Source: an uncultured Spirochaetota bacterium (GTDB lineage: Bacteria; Spirochaetota; Spirochaetia; JAFGXN01). Taken from it: a stretch of 64,000 nucleotides of DNA. The number at the start of each line of letters is the position of its first letter. The stretch's first letter is position 1. The notes beneath the pieces were generated by a model. The model was not told the DNA's origin and made no database searches. It saw nothing but the letters and a program-made list of their open reading frames with translations. Of the stretch, positions 36,517 to 46,123 are shown piece by piece. A program made the translations under genes and the position numbers. The stretch spans positions 1 through 64,000 of the forward strand of contig CALXKN010000002.1 in NCBI GenBank assembly GCA_944388995.1, written 5' to 3'.

Positions 36517-36900
36517 TTGGCTAAGGTTACGAAAAAAAGAAAAGAGAAGAAGACCGTTTATGACGGGTGCGTCTATATTCAGGCCACTTTCAATAATACG
36601 ATTGTGACAGTGACCGATTTAAACGGAAACGCCGTTTCGTGGGCAAGCGCCGGGAATTTGGGTTTTAAAGGAGCCAAAAAATCAACTCCGTATGCGGCTC
36701 AGTTAACAGCTGAAACAGCTGCCAAAAAAGCTATGGACTACGGATTGCGCGCTGTCAATGTCTTTGTGAAAGGTCCCGGCGTCGGACGCGAGTCGGCAAT
36801 CCGGGTTTTAGCTAATTTGGGACTGACCGTTATGAGCATGAAGGACATCACTCCGATTCCCCACAACGGTTGCCGCCCGAAAAAAACGCGCCGCGTTTAA
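36517..36900 (+). CDS. rpsK: 30S ribosomal protein S11 (uS11)
   Basis: 127 aa with a TTG start at 36517, supported by SD GAGGAGA seven bases upstream and by the family N-terminus ([11 protein letters not shown]). The core is [20 protein letters not shown]. The C-terminus [18 protein letters not shown] is conserved. A TTG start is rare among the genes in this cluster. Confidence 0.96.
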   Translation: MAKVTKKRKEKKTVYDGCVYIQATFNNTIVTVTDLNGNAVSWASAGNLGFKGAKKSTPYAAQLTAETAAKKAMDYGLRAVNVFVKGPGVGRESAIRVLANLGLTVMSMKDITPIPHNGCRPKKTRRV

Positions 36901-36922
36901 TTGAAGAGAGGAGTAAACGAAT

Positions 36923-37558
36923 ATGGCAAGATATACCGGACCCAGTTGTCGGCATTGCAGAGCCGAAAAACGGAAACTTTTTTTGAAAGGCGAACGGTGC
37001 AGTTCCGCCAAATGCCCGATCAACAAGAAACGGCCGGCACCCGGAAAGGATGTGAAAGCCCGCGGAAAGAAGGTTTCCGATTACGGCTTGCAGCTGAGGG
37101 AAAAACAGAAATTAAAAAGAATTTTCGGCATTCTGGAAGCGCAGTTCCGTCTTTTTTACAACCGCGCGGCCAAAAAACCGGGGAAAACCGGAGATAACCT
37201 GATTATTCTGCTGGAGAGCCGTTTGGACAGCGTTGTTTACCGTATGCATTTCGCTTCGTCGCGGAAACAGGCGCGGCAGCTGATTTCACACGGGCACATT
37301 TTGGTCAACGGCAAGCGGGTTACGATTTCGTCATACATTGTCAAAAAAGGTGACGTCATTGAGATCGCTGCTTCAGGAAAAAAGATGTCCGTTATCAGAG
37401 ACAGTTTACAGGCTCTGACGCAGTCCGGATCTTTTCCGTGGGTTGATGTAGATGCCGACGCTTTAAAAGGAACGGTTGTCGCAATTCCGGAACGGGCCGA
37501 AATTACGGATCTTGAAGACATCAAGGAAAACCTGATTGTTGAGTTGTATTCAAGATAA
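36923..37558 (+). CDS. rpsD: 30S ribosomal protein S4 (uS4)
   Basis: 211 aa. The N-terminus has a four-cysteine zinc site ([18 protein letters not shown], then KCP). The central S4 RNA-binding domain is [20 protein letters not shown] followed by [18 protein letters not shown]. It nucleates 30S assembly. SD GAGGAG before ATG. Confidence 0.97.
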   Translation: MARYTGPSCRHCRAEKRKLFLKGERCSSAKCPINKKRPAPGKDVKARGKKVSDYGLQLREKQKLKRIFGILEAQFRLFYNRAAKKPGKTGDNLIILLESRLDSVVYRMHFASSRKQARQLISHGHILVNGKRVTISSYIVKKGDVIEIAASGKKMSVIRDSLQALTQSGSFPWVDVDADALKGTVVAIPERAEITDLEDIKENLIVELYSR

Positions 37559-37590
37559 TCGGATCCCGAAGGAATTTTGAGGAGAAAATT

Positions 37591-38640
37591 ATGGCCAGAA
37601 AAAACCTTTTAAAGGGAATTAAAAAACCGGATAAAATCACAATCGAAAAGAATTTGATTGAAGACAATATGACCGTGTTTTATGCATACCCGTTTGAGAG
37701 AGGTTTCGGAAGCACTATCGGCAATTCTTTAAGGCGGATTTTGCTTTCTTCCATTCAGGGGTATGCGGTTTCGGGTATGCGGGTTGTCTGTATCGGGGAC
37801 GAGGGTAAGCAACATTTACTTGCCAGTGAATTCGAAATGATTCCGGGAGTGGTGGAAGATACGCCGCAAGTGGTTGCCGCATTGAAAAAATTGCGGTTTA
37901 AACTGGATGAGAATGAGGAGCAACGGACCATTCTTGTCGAATTTTCCGGTCCCGGAAAGGTAACGGGAGCAAACTTTGCTCAGGGGGGGGTCGAGGTTCT
38001 GAATCCCGAACTGGAAGTGATGACGTTGATGAATGATGCCCATTTCGAAATGGAACTGAATATCGATTTCGGGCGCGGATACATTCCTTCAGACATCAAT
38101 GCTAAGTACATTGATGTGGTCGGAACCATTCCGATTGATGCGCTTTTCTCTCCCGTAAAAAAGGTCAGCATTGATATTCAGAATTGCCGGGTCGGTGACC
38201 GCAACGATTATGACAAGTTGGTTTTGACGGTTAAAACCGACGGCACCGTTTCTCCCGAAGATGCGGTTGCAGAGGCGGCTAAAATCGCCAAGGAGCAGTT
38301 TTCCGCATTCATTAATTTTGACGAAGGAACCATCAACGATCCTGATAAAATCGACGAAGATGAGTTGCGGATTAAACAGCTTTTGGAAACAAAAGTTGAG
38401 GAGTTGGAACTTTCCGTCCGATCGAGCAACTGTCTGAAAAATGCGCATATTAAAACAATCGGAGATTTAACCCGAAAATCGGAAGATGAAATTGCCAGAA
38501 CCAGAAATTTCGGGAAAAAATCATTGCAGGAAATCAAGGATAAGCTGAAAAGCTGGGGACTGTCATTCGGAATGACGGATTACTCGGGAGTAAAATCCGT
38601 TGAGAAAATTTTAGGTAAGGAAGAGAACGATGAGGCATAA
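37591..38640 (+). CDS. rpoA: RNA polymerase subunit alpha
   Basis: 349 aa. The N-terminal dimerisation domain includes [20 protein letters not shown]. The C-terminal DNA/activator-binding domain is [20 protein letters not shown] through [18 protein letters not shown]. An eight-G homopolymer (37983-37990) lies within the coding region at [19 protein letters not shown] before ATG. The end overlaps rplQ by 11 nt. Confidence 0.98.
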   Translation: MARKNLLKGIKKPDKITIEKNLIEDNMTVFYAYPFERGFGSTIGNSLRRILLSSIQGYAVSGMRVVCIGDEGKQHLLASEFEMIPGVVEDTPQVVAALKKLRFKLDENEEQRTILVEFSGPGKVTGANFAQGGVEVLNPELEVMTLMNDAHFEMELNIDFGRGYIPSDINAKYIDVVGTIPIDALFSPVKKVSIDIQNCRVGDRNDYDKLVLTVKTDGTVSPEDAVAEAAKIAKEQFSAFINFDEGTINDPDKIDEDELRIKQLLETKVEELELSVRSSNCLKNAHIKTIGDLTRKSEDEIARTRNFGKKSLQEIKDKLKSWGLSFGMTDYSGVKSVEKILGKEENDEA

Positions 38641-39112
38641 GGTCGGTTTCAAAAGGTTGGATGTAAAAGAGAGTCACCGGAAAGCGCTGAAAAGAAGCCT
38701 GGTAACGGCGCTTTTCAAATACGAAAGAATCGAAACAACGGTTGTCAAAGCGAAAGCAGTACAGGGAATGGCGGAGAAAATGATTACGCGCGCCAAAACC
38801 GATTCGGTGCACAACCGCCGGATCATTGCCCGCGACATTAACGACAAAGCGGTGTTGGCAAAACTTTTTACCGACATTGCCATCCGTTCCAAGGAGCGCG
38901 CCGGCGGTTATACCCGCGTGCTGAAACTCGGTTACCGTATCAACGACGCCGCGCCGATGGCGGTTCTTGAATTGGTTGATCAAAAGACGGATGAAGAGAA
39001 GAAGGCCGAAAAAGAGAACCGGAAAAAGGCCAAAAAGCCGGCGGCCGCTTCAAAGCCGGTAAAGAAGGAAAAACCGGCGGCCGACACTCCCGCGGAAACT
39101 GCCGCCGAATAA
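38630..39112 (+). CDS. rplQ: 50S ribosomal protein L17 (bL17) with extended tail
   Basis: 160 aa. The core (about residues 1-118) has [20 protein letters not shown] and [20 protein letters not shown]. It is followed by a ~40-residue Lys/Ala/Pro-rich extension that is low-complexity and probably disordered. SD AAGGAAGAG inside rpoA. The last gene of the supercluster, closed by a strong terminator. Confidence 0.96.
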   Translation: MRHKVGFKRLDVKESHRKALKRSLVTALFKYERIETTVVKAKAVQGMAEKMITRAKTDSVHNRRIIARDINDKAVLAKLFTDIAIRSKERAGGYTRVLKLGYRINDAAPMAVLELVDQKTDEEKKAEKENRKKAKKPAAASKPVKKEKPAADTPAETAAE

Positions 39113-39129
39113 ACCGGTTTTACGCTTCA

Positions 39130-39165
39130 CAACAAAAAGAGCGCCGAAAGGCGCTCTTTTTGTTG
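39130..39165. terminator. Strong intrinsic terminator after rplQ
   Basis: A perfect 16-bp stem (39130-39145 with 39150-39165) with a GAAA tetraloop. The stem starts CAACAAAAAGAGCGCC and the descending arm contains TTTTT, so it can work in both directions. It marks the end of the ribosomal supercluster. Confidence 0.92.
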
Positions 39166-39191
39166 CATTTTCCCCGAAAGACGGATAAAAT
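39163..39191 (+). promoter_or_regulatory. Promoter of the Wzi-like gene, probably leaderless
   Basis: TTGCAT (39163-39168), a 17-nt spacer, and TAAAAT (39186-39191). The ATG at 39198 begins 6 nt after the -10, where transcription should start, and no SD is seen. The -35 overlaps the foot of the preceding terminator. Confidence 0.65.
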
Positions 39192-39197
39192 ACCGTC

Positions 39198-41027
39198 ATG
39201 AAAAGAAAATTTTTTGCGTTTTTGCTCATTTTAATGACTGCTTCCGTGTCTGCGCAGCAGCACGTTTCCGTTCCTTTAAACGATCCCGTTTACCAGGTGA
39301 TTGAAAACGCTTTAATCCGGAATTATATCCGGCCGCTGCCGACGGCAAAACCGTATTCCCAGGCGACGGTTTTGAACGTGTTGTATGAAATGATTCAGTC
39401 GCCGCGGATATCGGCTATGGAAAAATCGGCAGCGGAAGGATTAATTGCCCGTTTCGAGTCCCGAAAAACCGAACCCTGGTATCAGCGCGGCGGTTACCGT
39501 TACGATTCGGAGGCGGAAGCCGCCAAGGCGGCGGAAACGGCAGCGGACGGAACCGAAACTGAGTCAGATCTTTCGGAAGAAACAGATGAAGTTTCCGTCG
39601 GTGAGAATAAAAAAGAACCGATTCTGACGACGGTGGAGCTCGGCGCTTCATGGCAGACCGATGCGGATTTCGGCGCTTTCAACAAGGACGGCGTTTTCTC
39701 AACCGAAAACTGGCTGGAACTGTATCTGCAGGGAGATATCTCCGAATATTTTTCTTATCGGCTGAATCTCGGTGTCGGTATTACCGCTTTGGATGCTTCG
39801 GCCTATGCTCCGTATGCATTTTCGAAAAGTTGGGACGGTTATCAGTTTTTGTTGGAATCGGCGGATAATTTTTCTCACTTTGCGGAAGAACCTGCCGGTG
39901 TTTTACGGATGCAACCTGAATTTGCGCTTGCCTTGTGGGAGCAAAAATTAAAGTTTAACTTTTCCCGTATCCGCCGTGATTGGGGATTTGGTGACGGCAA
40001 TCTGATGATTTCGGGCACGGCACGGCCGTTTATGGGGATCGATATGCACCTGAATCCGGTTGAATGGTTCAATCTCTCGTTTGTTGTCGGAATTCTCGAG
40101 TATGAAAGCAGCGAAGGAATTAAAGCCGGTGCCTCCGATTTCCAAAATGCATATACAGCGTCGTTAGCTGAATTTTTTATTACCGAATGGGCTTATTTGG
40201 GGATCAGCAGCTCTGTTATTTGGCCGAAACGGTTTGAGTTGGGCTATGGAAATCCGGGAATGATGTCGTTTATTTATCAAAATATGATCGGTGATTTTGA
40301 CAATATGCAGTTGGGCGTAACAGCCGGATTCAATATTCCGGGATACGCCCGTTTTTACGGTGGTTTTTTTATTGATGAAATGAATGTTCTGCAGGATAAC
40401 TTCGCTCATCTTGACCGGAATATGTACAGTTGGCAGATCGGTGGACGTTTGGCGGTTCCCGGGGCGCCGTTTACGACAATTTCTCTTCAATATACAAAGG
40501 TCGAACCGTATATGTACACTCACCCTGAGACGTCGACTCCGTGGTATGACCGGCCGATGAACACAACTTACATTAACCACGGCGAACCTCTCGGATACAA
40601 ACTCGATCCCAACTCCGATGAACTGAAACTGAAAGTCGAAACCATGCCGTTGTGGTATTTAAGCTCGTCGCTGACCTATCGGATGATCCGTCACGGAATT
40701 TCGGCGGACGGCAGTACTTATACGGATTATTTGAATTACGGCGCCGATCTCAACGGAGCGCAGACCGGCGATTTGTATTGGAAGGATTTTCTCAAGGACG
40801 GAGTGTACGAATGGATTCATTCCGTCGGAATTGAAGCGGAACTGGATTTACGGTTTGTCAACGTTCCGATTGCCATCGGCGCGGGATATACCTTTTATTA
40901 CCGTTATTTGACCGAATACGACGGCGAAGCGGAAAAATTCAGCCGGCTGGATGCGTTTGAATGGAACGAAACGGCGCACCAAACCGATATGGGGAATTTA
41001 TTTTCACTGTACATCAGAATTTGGTAA
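39198..41027 (+). CDS. Wzi-like outer-membrane beta-barrel protein
   Basis: 609 aa. Residues 1-19 are a Sec signal peptide (MKRKFFAFLLILMTASVSA). An N-terminal soluble stretch with an acidic Glu/Ala-rich linker (about residues 95-135) precedes a long region of alternating aromatic/hydrophobic strands and ends LFSLYIRIW, an aromatic C-terminal residue typical of outer-membrane barrels. The pattern (LRPEF/LRMQPEFAL, WGFGDGNLMISGTARPF) resembles the Wzi capsule-assembly family. A capsule role is not implied without export genes, and none lie nearby. It is followed after 15 nt by a broken GH16 lipoprotein gene. Confidence 0.7.
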   Translation: MKRKFFAFLLILMTASVSAQQHVSVPLNDPVYQVIENALIRNYIRPLPTAKPYSQATVLNVLYEMIQSPRISAMEKSAAEGLIARFESRKTEPWYQRGGYRYDSEAEAAKAAETAADGTETESDLSEETDEVSVGENKKEPILTTVELGASWQTDADFGAFNKDGVFSTENWLELYLQGDISEYFSYRLNLGVGITALDASAYAPYAFSKSWDGYQFLLESADNFSHFAEEPAGVLRMQPEFALALWEQKLKFNFSRIRRDWGFGDGNLMISGTARPFMGIDMHLNPVEWFNLSFVVGILEYESSEGIKAGASDFQNAYTASLAEFFITEWAYLGISSSVIWPKRFELGYGNPGMMSFIYQNMIGDFDNMQLGVTAGFNIPGYARFYGGFFIDEMNVLQDNFAHLDRNMYSWQIGGRLAVPGAPFTTISLQYTKVEPYMYTHPETSTPWYDRPMNTTYINHGEPLGYKLDPNSDELKLKVETMPLWYLSSSLTYRMIRHGISADGSTYTDYLNYGADLNGAQTGDLYWKDFLKDGVYEWIHSVGIEAELDLRFVNVPIAIGAGYTFYYRYLTEYDGEAEKFSRLDAFEWNETAHQTDMGNLFSLYIRIW

Positions 41028-41042
41028 ATAAGGGGTGTCTGA

Positions 41043-42048
41043 ATGAAAAGAGTAATTTTGATTGCCGGTACCGTAGCCGTATTATCCGCCTGTTATCAGG
41101 TGACGGAGGAGGATCGGCGGGAATATTTTAACGCGGGAGGCGGGAACGGTCATTAATGCCGAAAGCGGGCAGGAAGTCAGTTATGACATGAAATCGGGAA
41201 ATGATTGTTTTGCACTTTCTTATGAAGAGAATTTCGATTACGCTTCTGTCGAAGAATTGCTTTCCGCCTGTTTTCCGAGAACCGAGGAAACGGTTTGGAC
41301 AGCGCAAACGACATGGAACAATCACCGCGACGGGGTGAGTGTTGAAGACGGAGCGCTCGGGTTGTGGGTAAAACGGGTTGACGATGAGAATCATCCGGTT
41401 GTCAAAGAGGATCGGCGTATTGCCAAATCCTTGTGCGGCGGACTTACTTATAACTGCAAAGTTTTGTACGGATGTATCGAAGCCAGGCTGAGAATGTTTG
41501 AAAAGAAATCTTCATAATATTGGCCTGGTTTTTATACGTATGTTTTGCAAAAAGATGAAAGCGGTAAAAGTGTCGGCGGGTATGAATTTGACATTTTCGA
41601 ACCGTTGGATATAAAAGACATCAATCAGACAACCCATTAGCCGTTTTCCGATTCGATTCGGACAACTTATCAGTATGCAGTTCCGATCGAATTTGACAGA
41701 TGGTATACGGTAAGCGTTGTTTGGACGCCGGAAAAAGTAGCTTACTATCTTGACGATGAGCTTTCGTATGTTTTGTATAATGATAATCGGAACGGATTTT
41801 TGCCTGCGTCTCAGGTGCGGAGAATCCGTAACGGCGGCAGTATTGCTTCCGACAATCATAAATATCAGATTGTCGCTAACTTGCCTCAGGAGATCATTCT
41901 TGTGGTGGCGGCCGGTGATGCGTCGGCAAGCTGGACGGGAATGTCTTTGATGCCCGTGGAAAGGCGGGAAGACGGATGGTCGCAGAAAGTGTACGAATAC
42001 GATTCATTCCGATATTACGAATATATTCCGACCGAAAGCGGAAATTGA
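41043..42048 (+). pseudogene. Decayed GH16-family lipoprotein gene
   Basis: A lipoprotein start (MKRVILIAGTVAVLSACYQV, lipobox LSAC) at 41043 runs 37 codons to a TAA. The body continues in another frame from about 41110, so a frameshift is needed. That frame has a TAA at 41515-41517 and a TAG at 41638-41640. The body is recognisably glycoside hydrolase family 16: SLCGGLTYNCKVLYGCIEAR, WPGFYTYV, the catalytic ExDxxE pattern EFDIFE (codons 41584-41601), and FDRWYTVSVVWTPEKVAYYL. The catalytic residues are retained, suggesting recent decay. It would once have been a surface beta-glucanase-like enzyme. Confidence 0.8.
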
Positions 42049-42069
42049 ACGGAGAAATGTAAAAATTTC

Positions 42070-42098
42070 TTGACAGAAGCCCGGTTATCGGATATAGT
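42070..42098 (+). promoter_or_regulatory. Promoter of rny
   Basis: TTGACA (42070-42075), a 17-nt spacer, and TATAGT (42093-42098). The start is expected at about 42105, immediately at the SD AAAGGAGGA, so the leader is only about 12 nt. Confidence 0.85.
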
Positions 42099-42116
42099 AA
42101 AAAAGGAGGAACGCAT

Positions 42117-43649
42117 ATGATAAATATCATTTTATTTGTGCTCCTTCCTGTTGTCGGTGTAATCGCAGGGTGGCTCCTGCGGTGGTTGTTTTCAAAACTG
42201 CAGTTATCATCGAATGAACAAAAAGCCGAGCGGATTAAAAGCGAGGCTATAAAAGAAGCAGAAACGGCAAAAACCAGGATGCTTCTGGAAGCGAAAGAGT
42301 CTTTGTTAAAAGACAAAAATCAAGCGGAAAAGGAAATTCGAGAACGCCGCGGGGAAATTCAGCGTATGGAGCGACGTCTCCTCCAAAAAGAGGAGGCTTT
42401 GGAAGATAAATCCGCAGCTGTAGACAAAAAACGGAAAGAACTTGCCGACAGGGAAGGACGGCTGACCGAAAAAGAAAAGGAAATTTCGGGTCAGGAAGAG
42501 ACATTGGTTCGGAAATTGGAGCAAATTTCCGCTATGAGCCGCGAAGAAGCAAAAAGACAGTTAATTGATTCTTTGCGGGACGAAGCTAAACGCGATGCGC
42601 AGGAAATGATTTCAAAGATCGAGCAGGAAGCTCAGATGGCAGCCGATCAGAAAGCCCGCGAATTCCTGATTGCCTCTATTCAGAGAATTGCCGTTGAAGT
42701 CACATCCGACGTAACCATTTCAACCGTCAGTCTGCCGAATGACGAAATGAAGGGGCGCATCATCGGACGTGAAGGGCGCAATATCCGTACTTTGGAAACG
42801 CTGACCGGCGTCGATGTGGTTATCGACGATACTCCTGAGGCGGTTGTCATTTCCTGTTTTGATCCGATCCGCAAAGAGGTCGCCAAAATCGCCTTGGAGC
42901 GGCTCATTCAGGACGGACGGATTCACCCCGCCCGCATCGAAGAGATTGTCCAGAAGGTGGTCAAAGAGGTCGGACGCAAAATTATCGAAGAGGGTGAGAA
43001 GGTTCTTTTCGATCTGGCGTTGCCGGGACTGCCTCAGGAGGGAATCAAGGCGCTCGGCCGCCTGCATTACCGCACCAGTTACGGACAGAACGTTCTGCAG
43101 CACTCGAAAGAGGTGGCGATTCTCTCCGGAATGATAGCATCCGAGTTGGGAGTTGATCCGATTAAGGCCAAACGCGCCGGATTGCTTCACGATGTCGGTA
43201 AAGCGATAGAGTCCGACGGATTTTCCAACCACGCCGAACTGGGCGCCGAATTGGCCAAGCGTATCGGTGAGGATAAGCTGGTCGTCAACGCGATTTTGGC
43301 TCATCACGGCGATGTCGAGACAGAGAGTATTTATGCGACTATTGTTCAGGTGGCCGATTCCGTTTCGGCGGCGCGGCCGGGAGCGCGGCGCGAATCGATT
43401 GACGATTACCTGAAACGGTTGGAAAATCTCGAAAAAATTTCCACCTCCTTTCCCGGAGTGGAGAAGGCGTTTGCGATTCAGGCCGGACGCGAACTGCGGG
43501 TGCTGGTGGATACCGATAAAATCGATGACGTCAAAGCGAAAGATTTGGCCAAATCGATTGCCAAGCGCATTGAAGACGAACTGAAGTATCCCGGCCGTAT
43601 CAAAGTGACGATTATCCGCGAAATGCGAGTGGTCGAATACGCCCGCTGA
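42117..43649 (+). CDS. rny: Ribonuclease Y
   Basis: 510 aa. Membrane-anchored endoribonuclease that starts mRNA decay. An N-terminal membrane helix (residues 3-24) is followed by a long charged coiled coil (about 30-190), a KH domain with GRIIGREGRNIRTLE, and an HD domain with LLHDVGKAIE near residue 357 and HHGDVETESIY. Length and order match the family. SD AAAGGAGGA. ymdB follows, a neighbour seen in many genomes. Confidence 0.96.
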   Translation: MINIILFVLLPVVGVIAGWLLRWLFSKLQLSSNEQKAERIKSEAIKEAETAKTRMLLEAKESLLKDKNQAEKEIRERRGEIQRMERRLLQKEEALEDKSAAVDKKRKELADREGRLTEKEKEISGQEETLVRKLEQISAMSREEAKRQLIDSLRDEAKRDAQEMISKIEQEAQMAADQKAREFLIASIQRIAVEVTSDVTISTVSLPNDEMKGRIIGREGRNIRTLETLTGVDVVIDDTPEAVVISCFDPIRKEVAKIALERLIQDGRIHPARIEEIVQKVVKEVGRKIIEEGEKVLFDLALPGLPQEGIKALGRLHYRTSYGQNVLQHSKEVAILSGMIASELGVDPIKAKRAGLLHDVGKAIESDGFSNHAELGAELAKRIGEDKLVVNAILAHHGDVETESIYATIVQVADSVSAARPGARRESIDDYLKRLENLEKISTSFPGVEKAFAIQAGRELRVLVDTDKIDDVKAKDLAKSIAKRIEDELKYPGRIKVTIIREMRVVEYAR

Positions 43650-43657
43650 GGAAGACC

Positions 43658-44449
43658 GTGGGCAGGACTGTTCGTATTCTGTTTTTGGGAGATGTTGTGG
43701 GACAGCCCGGCGTTCGGGCTGTCTTTACTCATTTACGGACGCTGATTAAAAAATTCAGGGCGGATTTTACCTTGCTCAACGGCGAGAACGCTTCCCGCGG
43801 ATTCGGGCTGACTCCGGAGATTGCCGAAACCTTCCGGACCGCCGGCGTTGACTGCATCACGTCGGGAAACCACATTTGGCAGGATGATTCGATTTTTCCG
43901 TTGTTGCAGAAAGGGAATTTTGTTCTGCGGCCTGCAAATTATCCGCTAAACGATTTCGGCAGCGGTTTTACCGTTTTGGAAAAGGCGGGTGTAAAACTGG
44001 GGGTTCTGAACGTCATGGGACGGCACCAGTTGGCATACATCGATTGTCCGTTTAAACGCGCCGCCAAATGGGCGCGGGAAACCAAGGTGCAGACGCCGCT
44101 GCTGTTTGTTGATTTTCACGCCGAATTACCGGAAGAAAAAGAGGCGTTGGCTTATTATCTGGAAGGAAAGGTAACGGCGGTAATTGGTACGCACACACAC
44201 GTTCAGACAGCCGATGAGCGGATTATCGGCGGTCAAACCGCTTACATGACCGATGCCGGTATGGTCGGTGCGGTTCCGAGCGTCATTGGCGGCGATCCGC
44301 AGGCTTCCGTCGAGCGGCAGCTGACGATGATGCCTGTTAAAATGGAGCCGGCCGAAGGGACCTGCGTCATTCAAGGGGTTTTGACGGAGGCGGATGCCGA
44401 AACGGGGCGGGCGCTTTCCATTGAACGCTTCAGTGAATCGGTCTTTTAA
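43658..44449 (+). CDS. YmdB-family metallophosphoesterase
   Basis: 263 aa from GTG 43658 with SD GAGGAAG. Metal-binding motifs FLGDVVG (N-terminal Asp), NGENASRGFGLT, TSGNHIW and THTHVQTADERI are those of the YmdB/TIGR00282 phosphodiesterases, which hydrolyse 2',3'-cyclic nucleotides in Bacillus. It probably acts with RNase Y, whose gene it follows by 8 nt. The stop overlaps tlyA (TAATG). Confidence 0.9.
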   Translation: MGRTVRILFLGDVVGQPGVRAVFTHLRTLIKKFRADFTLLNGENASRGFGLTPEIAETFRTAGVDCITSGNHIWQDDSIFPLLQKGNFVLRPANYPLNDFGSGFTVLEKAGVKLGVLNVMGRHQLAYIDCPFKRAAKWARETKVQTPLLFVDFHAELPEEKEALAYYLEGKVTAVIGTHTHVQTADERIIGGQTAYMTDAGMVGAVPSVIGGDPQASVERQLTMMPVKMEPAEGTCVIQGVLTEADAETGRALSIERFSESVF

Positions 44450-45216
44450 TGAAATTCCTTGATTTTCTTGTCGAGAAATATCCCGAAGAACCGCGGGAAC
44501 GGCTTTTTTCGGCTGTTTTGTGCGGCGATTTTAAAGTCAACGGGGGCGTTTTGCGCGATCCGAAAGCGGAAATTGCCAAAACGGCAGCGGTCGAACGCAG
44601 CGGCGAACGTTATGTTTCTCGAGGGGCGTTGAAACTGGAACGGGCGTTGGATCTTTGGCCTCTGCCGGTTGCCGATCGCGTTTTTATTGATGCCGGTGCT
44701 TCGACGGGAGGATTCACCGACGTCTTACTGCGCCGCAAAGCGGCGTTGGTTTATGCGGTCGACGTCGGCTTCAACCAGTTGGCGTTTGCGTTGAGAAACG
44801 ATCCGCGGACGGTTGTCATGGAGAAGACCAACGTTCTGTCGCTGACGCCTGAATCGTTTGCGCGGCAGCCGCATGCGGCGGTCGCCGATATTTCGTTCCG
44901 CTCGATCATTGAACCGGCGCAGCACCTTTTTCGTCTGATTTCCGGAGATGAAGCGGTCGTGCTGTTAAAGCCGCAGTTTGAATGGAAAAACCCTCCGCCG
45001 CGGTTTGATGGCGTTGTCCGCGAAACGGCGGATTTAAAGGCGGTTGTCAGGGATTTTTTTGCCGAAGTATCGGCGGCCGGACTGTTTGTCAGGGCGGTTG
45101 CCCTCTCTCCCGTGAAGGGAAGCAAGGGCAATACCGAATTTCTGCTGCTGCTTCACCGGACGGAGGGACTTGACGATCCTTACGCCGCCGCGGAGGCGCT
45201 GGCAGACGGCGGCTAA
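44449..45216 (+). CDS. tlyA: TlyA-family rRNA 2'-O-methyltransferase
   Basis: 255 aa. An N-terminal S4 RNA-binding domain (LDFLVEKYPEEPRERLFSAV through YVSRGALKLERAL) is followed by an FtsJ-like methyltransferase domain with the SAM motif FIDAGASTGGFTDVLL and later LLKPQFEW and KGNTEFLLLL. Family members methylate cytidines of 16S/23S rRNA and are often annotated as hemolysin A. It overlaps ymdB by one base. Its stop overlaps, tail to tail, the stop of the gene on the other strand (CTAA at 45213-45216). Confidence 0.92.
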   Translation: MKFLDFLVEKYPEEPRERLFSAVLCGDFKVNGGVLRDPKAEIAKTAAVERSGERYVSRGALKLERALDLWPLPVADRVFIDAGASTGGFTDVLLRRKAALVYAVDVGFNQLAFALRNDPRTVVMEKTNVLSLTPESFARQPHAAVADISFRSIIEPAQHLFRLISGDEAVVLLKPQFEWKNPPPRFDGVVRETADLKAVVRDFFAEVSAAGLFVRAVALSPVKGSKGNTEFLLLLHRTEGLDDPYAAAEALADGG

Positions 45217-46046
45217 AATGAGTTTCGCCCGAGCGGCAGCTTAATGTAAACGCCGTCGCTCAAAAAATCGCGGGATTCTCCTTCGATCAGAAAGCGGACG
45301 GCCGAAACAGTCGGAAACTGCGTTGCCGTGTAAACGATCTGCGCCAGCTGGGCTTCCAGTCCTTCCCGTCCGTTCGGATTGAACATAAACTCTTCGTTGA
45401 AGTTGATGGAGGCGATGCCTTTACTGATTTCAATCGAAAGAATCTTGGATTTTTCCGGAATCATTGTGATCAAATTTTTGGAAAGTTCCGCGACATTCGG
45501 ACCGTAAAGCAGCGTGTTGAGCGTCTGTGTCAGGGGAGAATTTTCGTAGGAGATGCGGCGGATCACAGGGACAATTTCAATCGATTCGGTGGATTCGCTG
45601 TAACGCACAAAGAAGAGCTGTTTCTCTTCCGTTTTGATAAGCGGTTCGACCGGTTCCTTCGGCGGCTCTTTCGGCTGATTTTCCGCCGGCTGCGGAAGCG
45701 GGGCAGCCGGTTCTTTCGGTTTTACCGGATTCGCCGGCTCTTCTTCCGTTTTGACAACCGTAACGGAAATTTCATCCGCAGGAGGAGGCGCTTGCGGTTC
45801 TGCCGGCGCCGCTGTCTGAACTTTATCGGACGGCTGCGTTTGCGGCTGACGGTCGGGGAGAGCGTCTTCGGCCGGCGTTTTCGGAGCTTCGGCCGTTTCT
45901 TCCTTTTTCGGTTTTTCCGTACCGATTTGATCTTTATTCATATAAGTTACGGCGCCGACGGCAATCAGTCCAACCAGTACGGCCGCTAAAAACCCGGTCG
46001 TATTGGCGGGCTGCTTTTTTTTTCGTTTTGTTGACGGGTTTTTCAT
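45213..46046 (-). CDS. Membrane-anchored GerMN-domain protein
   Basis: 277 aa. A short basic N-terminus and one membrane helix (about residues 18-36, GFLAAVLVGLIAVGAVTYM) are followed by a ~100-residue Pro/Glu/Lys-rich linker. A C-terminal GerMN-type domain (about 145-277) has SPLTQTLNTLLYGPN, SKGIASINFNEEFM and TQFPTVSAVRFLIEGE. The domain sits outside the cytoplasmic membrane, with the linker probably spanning the periplasm. Function in non-sporulating bacteria is unknown. An A14 tract lies 20 nt before its start, and the promoter region is shared with ptsI. Confidence 0.75.
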   Translation of the reverse strand: MKNPSTKRKKKQPANTTGFLAAVLVGLIAVGAVTYMNKDQIGTEKPKKEETAEAPKTPAEDALPDRQPQTQPSDKVQTAAPAEPQAPPPADEISVTVVKTEEEPANPVKPKEPAAPLPQPAENQPKEPPKEPVEPLIKTEEKQLFFVRYSESTESIEIVPVIRRISYENSPLTQTLNTLLYGPNVAELSKNLITMIPEKSKILSIEISKGIASINFNEEFMFNPNGREGLEAQLAQIVYTATQFPTVSAVRFLIEGESRDFLSDGVYIKLPLGRNSF

Positions 46047-46066
46047 GACGGACTCAGTTTCCCAAA

Positions 46067-46080
46067 TTTTTTTTTTTTTT
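46067..46080. repeat. T14/A14 homopolymer between divergent genes
   Basis: Fourteen T on the plus strand in the 77-nt space between the GerMN-domain gene (minus) and ptsI (plus). It lies 8 nt upstream of the ptsI -35, and within the predicted 5' leader of the minus-strand gene. Homopolymers of this length are prone to slippage. Confidence 0.95.
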
Positions 46081-46088
46081 GCTATCGT

Positions 46089-46122
46089 TTGACACTATAA
46101 TAAAAGTATTTTATTATAGGAA
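46089..46122. promoter_or_regulatory. Overlapping divergent promoters of ptsI and the GerMN gene
   Basis: Plus strand: TTGACA (46089-46094), 17 nt, TATTAT (46112-46117), with the ptsI ATG at 46124, so a leaderless start is likely. Minus strand: a weaker candidate TTCCTA (46122-46117), 17 nt, TATAGT (46099-46094). The two occupy the same DNA and cannot be used at once. The minus-strand call is tentative. Confidence 0.6.
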
Positions 46123-46123
46123 C

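Noticed and set aside
41515-41640. In-frame stops of the GH16 gene as recoding (selenocysteine or read-through)
   Set aside because: The stops are TAA and TAG, not TGA, and a separate frameshift is also needed, so decay is simpler.
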